A stretch of DNA of 64,000 bases from positions 62,001 through 126,000 of the forward strand of contig NZ_VEDO01000013.1 of the NCBI RefSeq assembly GCF_007677875.1. Direction: 5' to 3'. Below the pieces are notes generated by a model. It worked only from the letters and a program-made list of their open reading frames with translations, had not been told where the DNA came from and did not search any database. Below are positions 44,523-53,025 of this stretch, in pieces (the first letter of the stretch is position 1; every line of letters starts with the position of its first letter). The position numbers and the translations under genes are program-made. Source of the stretch: Variovorax boronicumulans (lineage in GTDB: Bacteria; Pseudomonadota; Gammaproteobacteria; Burkholderiales; Burkholderiaceae_C).

Positions 44523-44771
44523 ATGTCGCTATTCATTGAGCCCTCGGTCCACACCAGACATTACCGCATCGCGCGGCCACCCCGCACTTACTGCGGAAAG
44601 CACGCAGCCCCATGGATCGCGATCGAAATGGCCTTCTCTGTCCCTGAGCGTGCGCTGAGCTTCTGGGTCTTGGCCGACGCGCTTGCAGAAGCCTGCCCCG
44701 GCACCGGGCGGATGCATCCGCACGCGTTTTTGCGGTACTGCATCAGGCAAGGTTGGTTGGAGCGCGTGTAG
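44523..44771 (+). CDS. small hypothetical protein (82 aa)
   Basis: Two-part protein: an N-terminal stretch RHYRIARPPRTYCGKHAAPW and a helical C-terminus LSFWVLADALAEACPGTGRM then FLRYCIRQGWLERV. No family is recognised. Co-oriented with the 81-aa gene 6 nt upstream. Confidence 0.45.
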   Translation: MSLFIEPSVHTRHYRIARPPRTYCGKHAAPWIAIEMAFSVPERALSFWVLADALAEACPGTGRMHPHAFLRYCIRQGWLERV

Positions 44772-44913
44772 ACCGGCCAGTTGGAATCTTAGCCTTCATC
44801 CGGAATGTTGCAAACCTGCAGAGGCAGCGTACGATGCGCCAAGGGGCTTGCGATTGTCCCGATCGAAATGAGTACGCACTTCCCAGCATCGAATCGCTCT
44901 CCCGGCAACGCAA

Positions 44914-45051
44914 ATGTTTCCTCTCATTCTTGCACTTGCTGTCATCGTCGCCGCTGCCACGTCGCTGACCTCCTGTGGCGATGCAGAGGAGCACGCAAAG
45001 CCCTTCAGGCAGGTGTCCGCAGTGCCTGCGAACCCGCCGGCGAGCAGATAG
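44914..45051 (+). CDS. possible small lipoprotein (45 aa)
   Basis: Reads MFPLILALAVIVAAATSLTS then CGDAEEH: a hydrophobic signal with a lipobox LTSC and an acidic +2 region. Too short for most gene finders. Small lipoproteins of this size in conjugative elements can act in entry exclusion, but here that is only an analogy. No clear ribosome site. Confidence 0.4.
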   Translation: MFPLILALAVIVAAATSLTSCGDAEEHAKPFRQVSAVPANPPASR

Positions 45052-45619
45052 GAGTTGGGTTCCGAGTTCTGGTTGCGCATCGAGGGATTGCGTGCGTTGA
45101 GTGCTGGTGCCCGGGGGCCTGAACCGGTCTGCTGCGCGTGCAGACCGCCATGGCCACAGCAGGCGTTCAGTCCTTTAATCAGTAAATGCTTCTCGTGCTG
45201 CGATCGGCCAGCTTATTGAGCAGCTCCTCGCCGCGGCCCACCGCTGGCGTGGTGGTCTGCGAGCGGCCGACCACCATGTGCGAACCGGGCGGCTGTCTGC
45301 TGCACCGCGCCCAACCCACGGACTGAACCACGATTCGACCTATCCGAGCGGCACTCCCATCGTTGCAGCGGACGTGCATGCGCAGTCGCCACCGCAGCGG
45401 CCACAGCGTTCATCGCAAGATACGCCCGGCAGGGCTCAGGATGGAAGCAGGGCTTGGCACTCTATACGCCGACGGTATCCAACGTTCAGAAAAGCGGCAC
45501 TGCAGTCCAGACGTGCAGCACCTGCAGCCCGAAAGCGCCCCTGTCCTTCGCCCCGTCACACCTCGAGCACGTGCCTTTAGATCCGCTGCGCAAGACCACG
45601 CGCCCGCTTCCTTTCAAAG
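45052..45619. other. 568-bp stretch without a convincing gene
   Basis: A minus-strand frame at 45179-45379 (66 codons) ends in a protein-like stretch (GRGEELLNKLADRSTRSIY) but has no start context and may be a remnant. Nothing else is supported. Confidence 0.4.
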
Positions 45620-46858
45620 CTAATACCAGTCTGCAGGAGACAATTGCCCGGCGTTAACGTCGACGTACTTGTACAGCGGCACGCCAGTCCATTCGGTCAG
45701 ATTGAAAACGCTTTCGGAGTTGGCCAACTTTCTCACCTCCACCGTTGACACCGAAAGGGGTGTCTGCGCCTCGCAGACCGATGGCGCGATCGATGGGCGG
45801 ACAAAGTAGACCGCGCTTTCGGTCGTCGTCGATGGGTTGGTGGCACGCGTTGCAGTGACCGGACGGCCCTCGCCGTTGCCTTGCACCAGGAGGGCGGTTT
45901 CGACGCCGATGCCGATGCCACGAGCCGTCCTGTTGCCACTGGAAGACGCAGGAAGCACGCCCCCGTTGCATCCAAAGATGCTTCCCGACATGCTCACGGG
46001 CGCAACGATCCGCGAGATGAAGGTCACCAGGCGTCCCATTCGGTCGCGGCTGTCGAAGTGGGAATCGAAGATGAGACTCTCCAAGGCCGGTGGCGCAATG
46101 AAGCCACCGCTCAGACTCAAGGGTGAGGGGTCGAATGTAATGTCCCTGTAGAAGGGATCGAGCATCGCCAACTCGGAGGTGGCCGAGTGGTAGAGCGCCG
46201 AATAGTCGAACTGTCCGAGCACCGCCAGGCCCGCACTCGTCCCTCCGATGGGCACGTTCCTTTGCATCAGATTCTTGAGCGTCTGCTCCAACGCTGCACC
46301 CTTCCAGAACCGGATGTACTGGCCTTGGTCGCCACCAGCGATGAAGACCACATTGGCCCTGGCAACAATAGCGTTAACGGCAGCATTGTTAGCCGCCTTC
46401 ACGCTGGGGATCACAACTGTCTCAACCGACGACAAGCCCAGAGAAGCACCGCCGACCCATTGGTCGGTGACCTTGGCGGACGTAGAGAGGGCCTCGTCGC
46501 TGTAGAAGATGTAAGGGTTGTAGGCGTCGGTTCCGCTGGCTTGAATGATGACGAACCGCCCGCCGCTCCCGGGGGTGATGCCGGCGCGCTGAATCAACCA
46601 CCGAAAGGCAGGATCGACATCTGGCCCTCCGCCCATCAACACGAACGAGGGCGTAGGGTGGGATGTGGGTGCTTTGACCACGGCGTTGAAGTTACCCTGC
46701 GCGTAGTAGGAGTACAGCGGAATAGGCTTGGCCACTTCAAAGGTGGCCTGGGCGAACGCTTGGGGCGCGACGTTCCAGGATGCCAGGGCGACTGCCGCTG
46801 GCCCGGCAGCACGGCGGCATAGGCGCGCGAAACACTGCAGGAAGGTGCTTGACGGCAT
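45620..46858 (-). CDS. secreted cyanophycinase-like protein (peptidase S51 family)
   Basis: 412 aa. Signal peptide ends near AFAQ (residue 37). The class I glutamine-amidotransferase-like/S51 fold is marked by SFVLMGGGPDVDPAFRWLIQ, FVIIQASGTDAYNPY, VFIAGGDQGQYIRFW and the nucleophile elbow IGGTSAGLAVLG (S208). Family members cleave beta-aspartyl dipeptides or cyanophycin, a storage polymer of arginyl-aspartate; the signal peptide suggests external substrate. GAGG 8 nt before ATG 46858. It lies 58 nt downstream of a broken PEP-CTERM gene, probably co-transcribed. Confidence 0.8.
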   Translation of the reverse strand: MPSSTFLQCFARLCRRAAGPAAVALASWNVAPQAFAQATFEVAKPIPLYSYYAQGNFNAVVKAPTSHPTPSFVLMGGGPDVDPAFRWLIQRAGITPGSGGRFVIIQASGTDAYNPYIFYSDEALSTSAKVTDQWVGGASLGLSSVETVVIPSVKAANNAAVNAIVARANVVFIAGGDQGQYIRFWKGAALEQTLKNLMQRNVPIGGTSAGLAVLGQFDYSALYHSATSELAMLDPFYRDITFDPSPLSLSGGFIAPPALESLIFDSHFDSRDRMGRLVTFISRIVAPVSMSGSIFGCNGGVLPASSSGNRTARGIGIGVETALLVQGNGEGRPVTATRATNPSTTTESAVYFVRPSIAPSVCEAQTPLSVSTVEVRKLANSESVFNLTEWTGVPLYKYVDVNAGQLSPADWY

Positions 46859-46916
46859 GGGCGGTCCTCGAAAAACTTGCGATTCGGGATGACGTGGCGC
46901 GGCAGCTGAGCGCCCC

Positions 46917-47501
46917 TCAGGCGACTTGCGTGGTGGCTGGGCGCCACCTGGCGACGGCCAGAGCCGACAGCAGTGCACTCAACATCAAGGCGAAAACCTG
47001 CGGCTCCGGCACGGTGGACACGCCAAAGGTGAGCGTGCCGTAGTCCCAGATGCCCTCCGGTTCGTCGAACGCCAAGTCCTTATAGGCGTCGTGGAACTCC
47101 AAACGCAGCAGCCCGTCGTCGCCCAGTGGAAACTGCTGGAGGATTTCGCGTAGGTCTTGGAATCCGGTGTATTTGCTGGAGCCTTGGAAGTCGTCGCCCC
47201 CGCCTGGGGTAAAGGTCACGCCGTTCCCCAGCGAATCGCTGAAGGTGAGTTTCATCTCCGACAGATAGCTCGGGTCATAGCTGCTGAGGTGGATGTCCCA
47301 CTTCAAGCTCTCGATGATGGCGCCCGCGCCGATCATCAGTTCTTTGACGACGTTGCCGGCGGCACCTCGTTCGTCCATGTCCGCCATGCCGGCGACGTCC
47401 ACGATGACATACATTGGGCTGGCTTGCGCAGTGCCGGAGAATGCTGCCGCACAAAGGGTGGCCGCCGCTGAGAAACGTTTCTATTTGGTCGAACTTGTCA
47501 T
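46917..47501 (-). pseudogene. PEP-CTERM surface protein, amber codon in the signal peptide
   Basis: The frame from ATG 47501 reads MTSSTK, then TAG (47483-47481), then KRFSAAATLCAAAFSGTAQA before SPMYVIVDVAGM. Basic residues, a hydrophobic core and a TAQA cleavage site make a textbook signal peptide, so the amber codon interrupts it after six residues. The rest is a globular domain (LSSYDPSYLSEMKLTFSDSL) and a C-terminal sorting signal VPEPQVFALMLSALLSALAV plus ARWR, which targets proteins to the exosortase EpsH/XrtA route. A 165-aa product from the downstream ATG 47414 would lack export. CAG or AAG to TAG is the simplest origin; error or suppression is possible. Confidence 0.75.
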
Positions 47502-48034
47502 TGGTCGTACCTGCGGATCGTTGATAAGTCAGGGTTCCAAGACTAAGGCGCAGTCAGCATCGGCAGCTTGCTGCTGTGCGACACGCTGAGATCCAGCATG
47601 CTGCGTCCGACGCGCTGCCCGGCGGCAACACGGTGAGCCATGACCGATGTGCCACGGCTAAACGGGGGTCTGCGGACCAGGATCGGCTTGAACGCTCAAA
47701 GGGGGCTGTCTGGTCTTGAGAATCTGCACGCCGCGCAGTGTGTTCAGCAGATGCCCACTGGTAAATACCGCGTTGGCGGGAGGCAAAGGGCAGCTTCCAG
47801 ACGCAGAGCCACGTCACTTCGTGATTAGCAGAGCACTATCGTCTCGCAAGGACGCTCTTGTCCGTTTGCAGGTTGTTGTAGCCGTCCGCCCAGCACCCAT
47901 GGCTGGCGGGAAGTTGCCTTCTGCACGAAAGTGCAGACGACGTCGTCTGGCAGCAATGGCTTCTTCTTGCGTCGGTTGGAACCGCAAGACCCGCTGTCCC
48001 ACCTGACAAGCAAAGCCAGACCGTCATCCGCTCT
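47502..48034. other. 533-bp stretch without a convincing gene
   Basis: Short frames on both strands lack start context. Two adjacent inverted repeats are visible: CTGCACGAAAGTGCAG (hairpin at 47921-47936) and the perfect palindrome CAGACGACGTCGTCTG at 47934-47949. They could form alternative stems. The promoter of the PEP-CTERM gene should lie in the left part. Confidence 0.4.
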
Positions 48035-48538
48035 TCACTTCGAAGCGACTGGTGGCGGCGGCCGATACATCGCTCCCCTGACCAGAACGCCGTCGGCGTC
48101 GGCATAGACCCAGTCGCCCGGGCGAAAAATCACGTTGCCGAACCGCACAGGCAGATCTCGTTCGTAGGCTTGGGGTGTGGACGCACTGCGCGGCGTGGTA
48201 CCCAGGGCCTTGACGCCGAGGTCGTACGTCGCCATCTCCTCGGCATCGCGTATCGCCCCGAAGACGACGACGCCTGCCCAGCCATTGCGCAGGGCGATGG
48301 AGGCCATCGTCCCACCGAACAGCGCGATGCGGCGCGAGCCCTCCCCATCGATCACCAGCACCCTGCCCTGCCCGGCTCCCAGGCACGGCGCAATGCCTGC
48401 CCGGTGGTCGTCGCGCACCTTGAGCGTGACCGCCTGGCCCCAGAAGGTGCGCCGGCGGCCGAAGTCGCGCAGTTCGGCCTCGCACAGTTGAGCGGCTTCG
48501 GGGTCATGGTCCCAAATGTCGGCGGTGGCGAAGGTCAC
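48035..48538 (-). CDS. RraA-like family protein (HMG/CHA aldolase-like fold)
   Basis: 167 aa. RVLVIDGEGSRRIALFGGTM, LRNGWAGVVVFGAIRDAEEM and GDWVYADADGVLV are the RraA/MenG-fold core. Members are either class II pyruvate aldolases (4-hydroxy-4-methyl-2-oxoglutarate type) or RNase E regulators; the G-x-x-R-D signature is present as GAIRDAEE. In this catabolic operon an aldolase or decarboxylase role is more likely. GTG start at 48538 with GGAGG upstream and GTGA overlap with the preceding gene. Confidence 0.75.
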   Translation of the reverse strand: MTFATADIWDHDPEAAQLCEAELRDFGRRRTFWGQAVTLKVRDDHRAGIAPCLGAGQGRVLVIDGEGSRRIALFGGTMASIALRNGWAGVVVFGAIRDAEEMATYDLGVKALGTTPRSASTPQAYERDLPVRFGNVIFRPGDWVYADADGVLVRGAMYRPPPPVASK

Positions 48539-49356
48539 GGCTGCCTCCGTGGCGTTGCGGGAACCACCTGGTTGTGCAGACCACCGTCCACGAAGATGTC
48601 GGTCCCGTTGATGTACCGCGCCGCATCGCTGGCCAGGAAGGCCGCAGCGTCGGCCGCGTCCCATGGGGAGCCCATGGCACCTGTCGGGCATGTGGCGTGG
48701 CGCGTCGCCAGCAGATGGTCCAGGCCGTGCGGGTGGGCCACGGCCAGCTGCTGGCGCACGAGCGCGGTGTCCATGAGCCCCAGCAGGATGTTGTTGCAAC
48801 GGATGCCGCGCGCGGCGTACTGCATGGCGACATTCATGCCCAGCGCATTCAGGGCCGCCTTGCTGGCGTGGTAGGCACACAAGGCGCCGTCGCCTGCCCG
48901 TGCCGCCGCGATCGACGACACCTGGACAATGGCACCGCGGCCGGCCTTGGTCATCAATGGCAGCACGTGCTTGAGCGCCAGGAACGCGGAACGCGTGTTC
49001 AGCGCGAACGCACGGTCCCAGTCCTCCACGGCAAGCTCTTCGGGTCCACCATGCAGGACCACGCCCACGTTGTTGACGAGGATGTCGACGGTACCGTTCG
49101 CCGCCTGCGCACACTGCACCGCGTCGCGCACCGACGATTCGAGACACACATCGGCCTCGATGACCTCACAGCGCCCGCCGGCTTCCTGCGCCAGGCGCTG
49201 CGTGCGTCGCGCGGCATCCGGATCCCGGTCGGCGGCAAACACCAGTGCGCCGTGCTGGGCCATGCGGATGGCGATCGCCGCGCCGTTGCCGGGGCCGACG
49301 TCGGCAGCGCCGGCGCCGAACACCAGCGCCGTCCTGGATTGAAGCGGCCGATTCAT
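48535..49356 (-). CDS. short-chain dehydrogenase/reductase (first of two)
   Basis: 273 aa. Rossmann motif ALVFGAGAADVGPGNGAAIA with an insertion in the Gly loop; ADRDPDAA suggests NAD preference; LVNNVG; catalytic S-Y-K in VSSIAAARAGDGALCAYHAS with YHASK. The start ATG 49356 overlaps the preceding stop (ATGA). Probably oxidises a hydroxyacyl or alcohol intermediate of the pathway encoded by this operon. Confidence 0.8.
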   Translation of the reverse strand: MNRPLQSRTALVFGAGAADVGPGNGAAIAIRMAQHGALVFAADRDPDAARRTQRLAQEAGGRCEVIEADVCLESSVRDAVQCAQAANGTVDILVNNVGVVLHGGPEELAVEDWDRAFALNTRSAFLALKHVLPLMTKAGRGAIVQVSSIAAARAGDGALCAYHASKAALNALGMNVAMQYAARGIRCNNILLGLMDTALVRQQLAVAHPHGLDHLLATRHATCPTGAMGSPWDAADAAAFLASDAARYINGTDIFVDGGLHNQVVPATPRRQP

Positions 49357-50135
49357 CGGGCACCCATCCTGACGGCACCGTCGACGCGAACGCATTCTCC
49401 GTTCATGTAGCCATTCGTCAGCAGGAACTCGACCAAGTGGGCGTACTCGTCGGGATCGCCGATGCGGGCGGGGAACGGCACCGATGCTTCCAGCGCACGG
49501 CGGACGTGTTCCGGTCCGGTTTGCAGCATCGGCGTGTTGAAAAAGCCCGGCTTGACCGCATTGACGCGGATGCCCTCGCTCGCGAAGTCACGTGCGATCG
49601 GCAGCGTCATACCCGCCACGCCGGCCTTGGACGCCGCATACGCCGCCTGCCCCATCTGTCCCTCGTCGGCCGCGATCGACGCGGTGTTGACGATGGCACC
49701 CCGCTCGCCGTCGGCCATGCGTACCAGACCGAGCATGCCGGCCGACGATTTCGCGATGCAGCGGAAGGTACCGATCAGGTTGACCTGGAGCACGCGCTCG
49801 TAGTCGGCCATCGGATAGTGCCGGACGGCGCCGCTCGTCTTGTCCCGTGCCGCGGCCTTGTGCGCGTGCACGATGCCAGCGCAGTTCACGAGGATGCGCT
49901 CCTGGCCGTGCGCCTCGCGCGCTCGGCTGAAAGCCTCGTCGATGCTGGCATCCGAAGTGACATCGGCACGGCAGAACACGCCGCCGATCCTGCGCGCCAG
50001 CGCTTCACCGGCTTGGGCGTCGAGATCGAACAGGGCCACCCGAACGCCATGGGCGGCCAGCCGCAGCGCCGTGGCCGCGCCCAGTCCCTTGCTCCCACCC
50101 GTGACAACCGCCGCCACACTGCGATCGAGCTTCAT
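49353..50135 (-). CDS. short-chain dehydrogenase, 3-hydroxyacyl-CoA dehydrogenase type 2-like
   Basis: 260 aa. TGGSKGLGAATALRLAAHG, DLDAQ after strand two (NAD type), NCAG, and SIAADEGQMGQAAYAASKAG carrying the YxxxK motif. The stretch VNAVKPGFFNTPML is typical of 17-beta-HSD10-like acyl-CoA dehydrogenases. GGGAGG precedes the ATG at 50135, which overlaps the ligase stop. A beta-oxidation step feeding the thiolase in the same operon is likely. Confidence 0.8.
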   Translation of the reverse strand: MKLDRSVAAVVTGGSKGLGAATALRLAAHGVRVALFDLDAQAGEALARRIGGVFCRADVTSDASIDEAFSRAREAHGQERILVNCAGIVHAHKAAARDKTSGAVRHYPMADYERVLQVNLIGTFRCIAKSSAGMLGLVRMADGERGAIVNTASIAADEGQMGQAAYAASKAGVAGMTLPIARDFASEGIRVNAVKPGFFNTPMLQTGPEHVRRALEASVPFPARIGDPDEYAHLVEFLLTNGYMNGECVRVDGAVRMGAR

Positions 50136-51763
50136 GCGACCTCCCCGGCTGCGGTTTTGCCCAGGCCTTCTTCGACATGCACGCTGTGGGGCGAGCTCGC
50201 CAGCGCTTCCACCAGATTGCGTTCCAGCGGCTTCTCCGATGCGGTCTTCGGAATCTCCGGCAGCACCTGGATGAAGCTCGGCACGAAGTTCGGCTCCAGC
50301 GCGGCACGGCAGCAGCGGAACAGGGCCTGCACGTTCATGGTCGCAGCGTGGAGCGGCACGACGGCCGCCACCACGTCCTTCTCCCCGGGCGCCCCCGACG
50401 ACGACGGCACACCGTAGACGAAGACGTCGCGCACCAGCCCCGACTCGGCGATCGCCTTCTCGACGTAGGCGGTGGCGATGAAATCGCCGTTGCGGCGCAG
50501 GCCGCCGCCCTGGCGGTACTCGAAGAACAGCCAGCCGTCCGCGTCCTCGCGCACCACGTCGCCCATGTGCAGCCAGCCGCCAGCCCCCTTGCGCGCGGAG
50601 GCTTCGGGGTTGCCGACGTAGGCGACCTGGTAGGGCGACCCGTCGGCGTGCCCGATCCACAGCTCGCCCGGCGTGCCGCGCGGCACATCTGCACCCGCGT
50701 CGTCGACGATGCGGTGCTTGAACTGCGCAGCGAGCCGGCCGATGCTCCCGACCGGTCCCTGGCCGATCGGCTTGACGGCCAGCCCGCCCTCTGCCGAGCC
50801 GTAGAACTCCAGCACCTGCACGCCGAAACGGTTCTCGAACTTTTCCCAGATGGCCGCTGGCATCCCGGCGGATACGACGAACCGAACCGGGTTGTCGGCA
50901 TCGTCCGCAAGCGGCGGCTCCGCGTACAGAGTGGTCGTCATGCCGCCCAGCAGTGTGAACGTCGTGCAGCGGTACCGGCGCGTGATGGCCCACAGCCGCG
51001 AGCGTGTGAACCTGCGAGAGAACACGACCGGCAATCCCCCCAGCAGTGCAGGCGCGAGCGTGACCTGCAAGGCATTCGCATGGGTGAGTGACAGGCCGGA
51101 GTAAAGCCGGTCGTCGGGCCGGTAGCCGAAGGCCCGCAGCGCCGCTTCGGCGGTGTCGCAGAAGCGGCGGTGTGTCAGCACGATGCCCTTGGGCTCCCCG
51201 GTCGTGCCAGAGGTGTGCATGATCTGCATCACCTCGTCGCCGTTGTCCTGCGGCACCGGGAAATCGTCGCCTTCCGATGGCAGCGCCGCATAGTCCTCGA
51301 CATCCGCGCGCCAGCGCGAGCGGTCCGGGCCTTCGTTGGTGGCGAGGGCGACAATCCAGTCCAGTGCGGCGCCGGTTTCAGCAAGCCCCTCGGCCTGTTG
51401 CAGCGCATAGTCGGCCACGACCAGTCCCGTCGCCTTCGCGTTGACGAGCATGAAGGCCAACTTCTCGCCCTTGGTCCGCGGATCGATCGGTACCAGCACG
51501 GCACGCAGCAAGGTCGCGGCCACCATCAGTTCGACGAACTCTGCATGGTTGGCCATCAGCAGCGCAACGACGCTGCCGGGGCCCACACCGCGCTGGCGCA
51601 GGCCGCGCGCCAGCGCCTGGCCATGGCGCCAGAGTTGGCCATAGCTGCGCGTGACATCGGGCACCACCGCGCCGCCTTCGAACCGCAAGGCCTCACGATC
51701 CGGCTGGGCGCGCGCGAATGACTGGACGATGGACGCGAGATTGATATGGGAACTCTTGGTCAT
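50132..51763 (-). CDS. AMP-dependent acyl-CoA ligase
   Basis: 543 aa. ANL-superfamily motifs: IMHTSGTTGEPKG (about 181-193), YGSAEGG, GELWIGHADG, LHMGDVVREDADG and a C-terminal PKTASEKPLERNLV carrying the likely catalytic lysine. It resembles CaiC-type crotonobetaine/carnitine ligases and medium-chain ligases. It would activate the imported carboxylic acid as its CoA thioester. GAGG 5 nt before ATG 51763; only 4 nt after the thiolase stop. Confidence 0.8.
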   Translation of the reverse strand: MTKSSHINLASIVQSFARAQPDREALRFEGGAVVPDVTRSYGQLWRHGQALARGLRQRGVGPGSVVALLMANHAEFVELMVAATLLRAVLVPIDPRTKGEKLAFMLVNAKATGLVVADYALQQAEGLAETGAALDWIVALATNEGPDRSRWRADVEDYAALPSEGDDFPVPQDNGDEVMQIMHTSGTTGEPKGIVLTHRRFCDTAEAALRAFGYRPDDRLYSGLSLTHANALQVTLAPALLGGLPVVFSRRFTRSRLWAITRRYRCTTFTLLGGMTTTLYAEPPLADDADNPVRFVVSAGMPAAIWEKFENRFGVQVLEFYGSAEGGLAVKPIGQGPVGSIGRLAAQFKHRIVDDAGADVPRGTPGELWIGHADGSPYQVAYVGNPEASARKGAGGWLHMGDVVREDADGWLFFEYRQGGGLRRNGDFIATAYVEKAIAESGLVRDVFVYGVPSSSGAPGEKDVVAAVVPLHAATMNVQALFRCCRAALEPNFVPSFIQVLPEIPKTASEKPLERNLVEALASSPHSVHVEEGLGKTAAGEVA

Positions 51764-51767
51764 TGCC

Positions 51768-53003
51768 TCATGGCCTTTGCAAAACGCTGATGACGATGGC
51801 TGCAGCATCCTCGCCGATCCAGCCGCCGCCGTTTTCGGCGAGGGCGGTACGAGCGCCCGGGACCTGGCGCGGGCCGCAGCGTCCGCGCAGCTGGTCCGCC
51901 AGTTCGACCAATTGGGCACATCCCGATGCGCCGATCGGATGCCCCTTGCGCAACAACCCGCCCGAGGGGTTGACAGGCACCCGGCCGCCGAGCCGCGTGG
52001 CACCACTGTTGAGCAGGGTCAGGGCCTCGCCTGGTGCGGCCAGGCCCAGGTGCTCGTAGTACATCAACTCCGCCGGCGCGGCCGCGTCGTGCAGTTCCAC
52101 CACGTCGATGTCCGCCGGCCCGACTCCTGCAGCGGCGTAGGCTTCGGCAGCGACGGTCGGCGCCAGGCGCGGCCCATCGCCGTCTGCATGGTCCCAGCCC
52201 GAGGCCAGCACGGAGGACAACACGCGGACCGGCTCCTGCAACCCCAGCCGTGCGGCGGCCTTGCCGGAAACCAACACCATTGCCGCCGCGCCATCGCCGA
52301 TGGGCGCGCACATCGGGCGCGTCATTGGATCGACGATCAGCGGCGCGGCCAGCACCTGCTCGATCGTGAGCACATCCTGAAACTGCGCTTTGGGGTTCAG
52401 GCTGCCATGGAAAGAATTCTTGGCGGCCACCGCGGCGAAATCACGCTGCGTCACGCCGGTCTGGCGCATGTAGTCGCGCGCCAGGCGCGCGTACACGTCC
52501 ATGAACAGCGAGCGCGACCTGCCCGCCTCTGCGAGGTCGGCCGTGGCACCGGTCCGCGCCATGCCTTCGGCCAGCGAGGCGATGACCTCGTCGATGGCTT
52601 CGACGTCGACGGCGCCCTGGAAGACGGAGAAGGTGCGCTGCTTGTCCGTGCTGTAGAGCTTCTCGAAGCCAGCGACCAGCACGACGTCGTGGGCGCCCAG
52701 CGCAATCATCTGCACGGCCTGCTGGAACGCGGTGGCCGACGTGGCGCACGCATTCTCCACGTTGACGACTGGGATGCGGCCGATGCCCATGCCCCGCAGC
52801 ACGACTTGGCCAGGAACCAGCACCTGCCCGGTCATGACGCCCGCGGCGGCGTTGCCCATGTAGGCGGCCTGCAGTTGCGACGGCTGCAGTCCGGCGTCGG
52901 CGAGCGCTTGTGCGATCGCTTCCGCGGCGAGCGACTTCAGGCCGCGGTCGAGAAACTTGCCGAAGCGGGTCATTCCCGTCCCAGCGATGAATACAGCTTG
53001 CAT
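51768..53003 (-). CDS. thiolase-family protein (SCP-x/lipid-transfer type)
   Basis: 411 aa. The nucleophile is C86 in NVENACATSATAF; later VVELHDAAAPAELMYYEHLG and NPSGGLLRKGHPIGASG supply the catalytic histidines. In SCP-x-type thiolases the HDAF/HD motif replaces the NEAF of ordinary thiolases, as here. It would release acetyl- or propionyl-CoA from a 3-ketoacyl-CoA. Start ATG 53003; longer frame to 53084 is outside the domain. Confidence 0.8.
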   Translation of the reverse strand: MQAVFIAGTGMTRFGKFLDRGLKSLAAEAIAQALADAGLQPSQLQAAYMGNAAAGVMTGQVLVPGQVVLRGMGIGRIPVVNVENACATSATAFQQAVQMIALGAHDVVLVAGFEKLYSTDKQRTFSVFQGAVDVEAIDEVIASLAEGMARTGATADLAEAGRSRSLFMDVYARLARDYMRQTGVTQRDFAAVAAKNSFHGSLNPKAQFQDVLTIEQVLAAPLIVDPMTRPMCAPIGDGAAAMVLVSGKAAARLGLQEPVRVLSSVLASGWDHADGDGPRLAPTVAAEAYAAAGVGPADIDVVELHDAAAPAELMYYEHLGLAAPGEALTLLNSGATRLGGRVPVNPSGGLLRKGHPIGASGCAQLVELADQLRGRCGPRQVPGARTALAENGGGWIGEDAAAIVISVLQRP

Positions 53004-53025
53004 GGAGATCAGCTCTTGGTTGCCT

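Noticed and set aside
50136-50993. Upstream extension of the second SDR gene
   Set aside because: Overlaps the acyl-CoA ligase gene in another frame; the SDR domain begins at 50135 with a good ribosome site.
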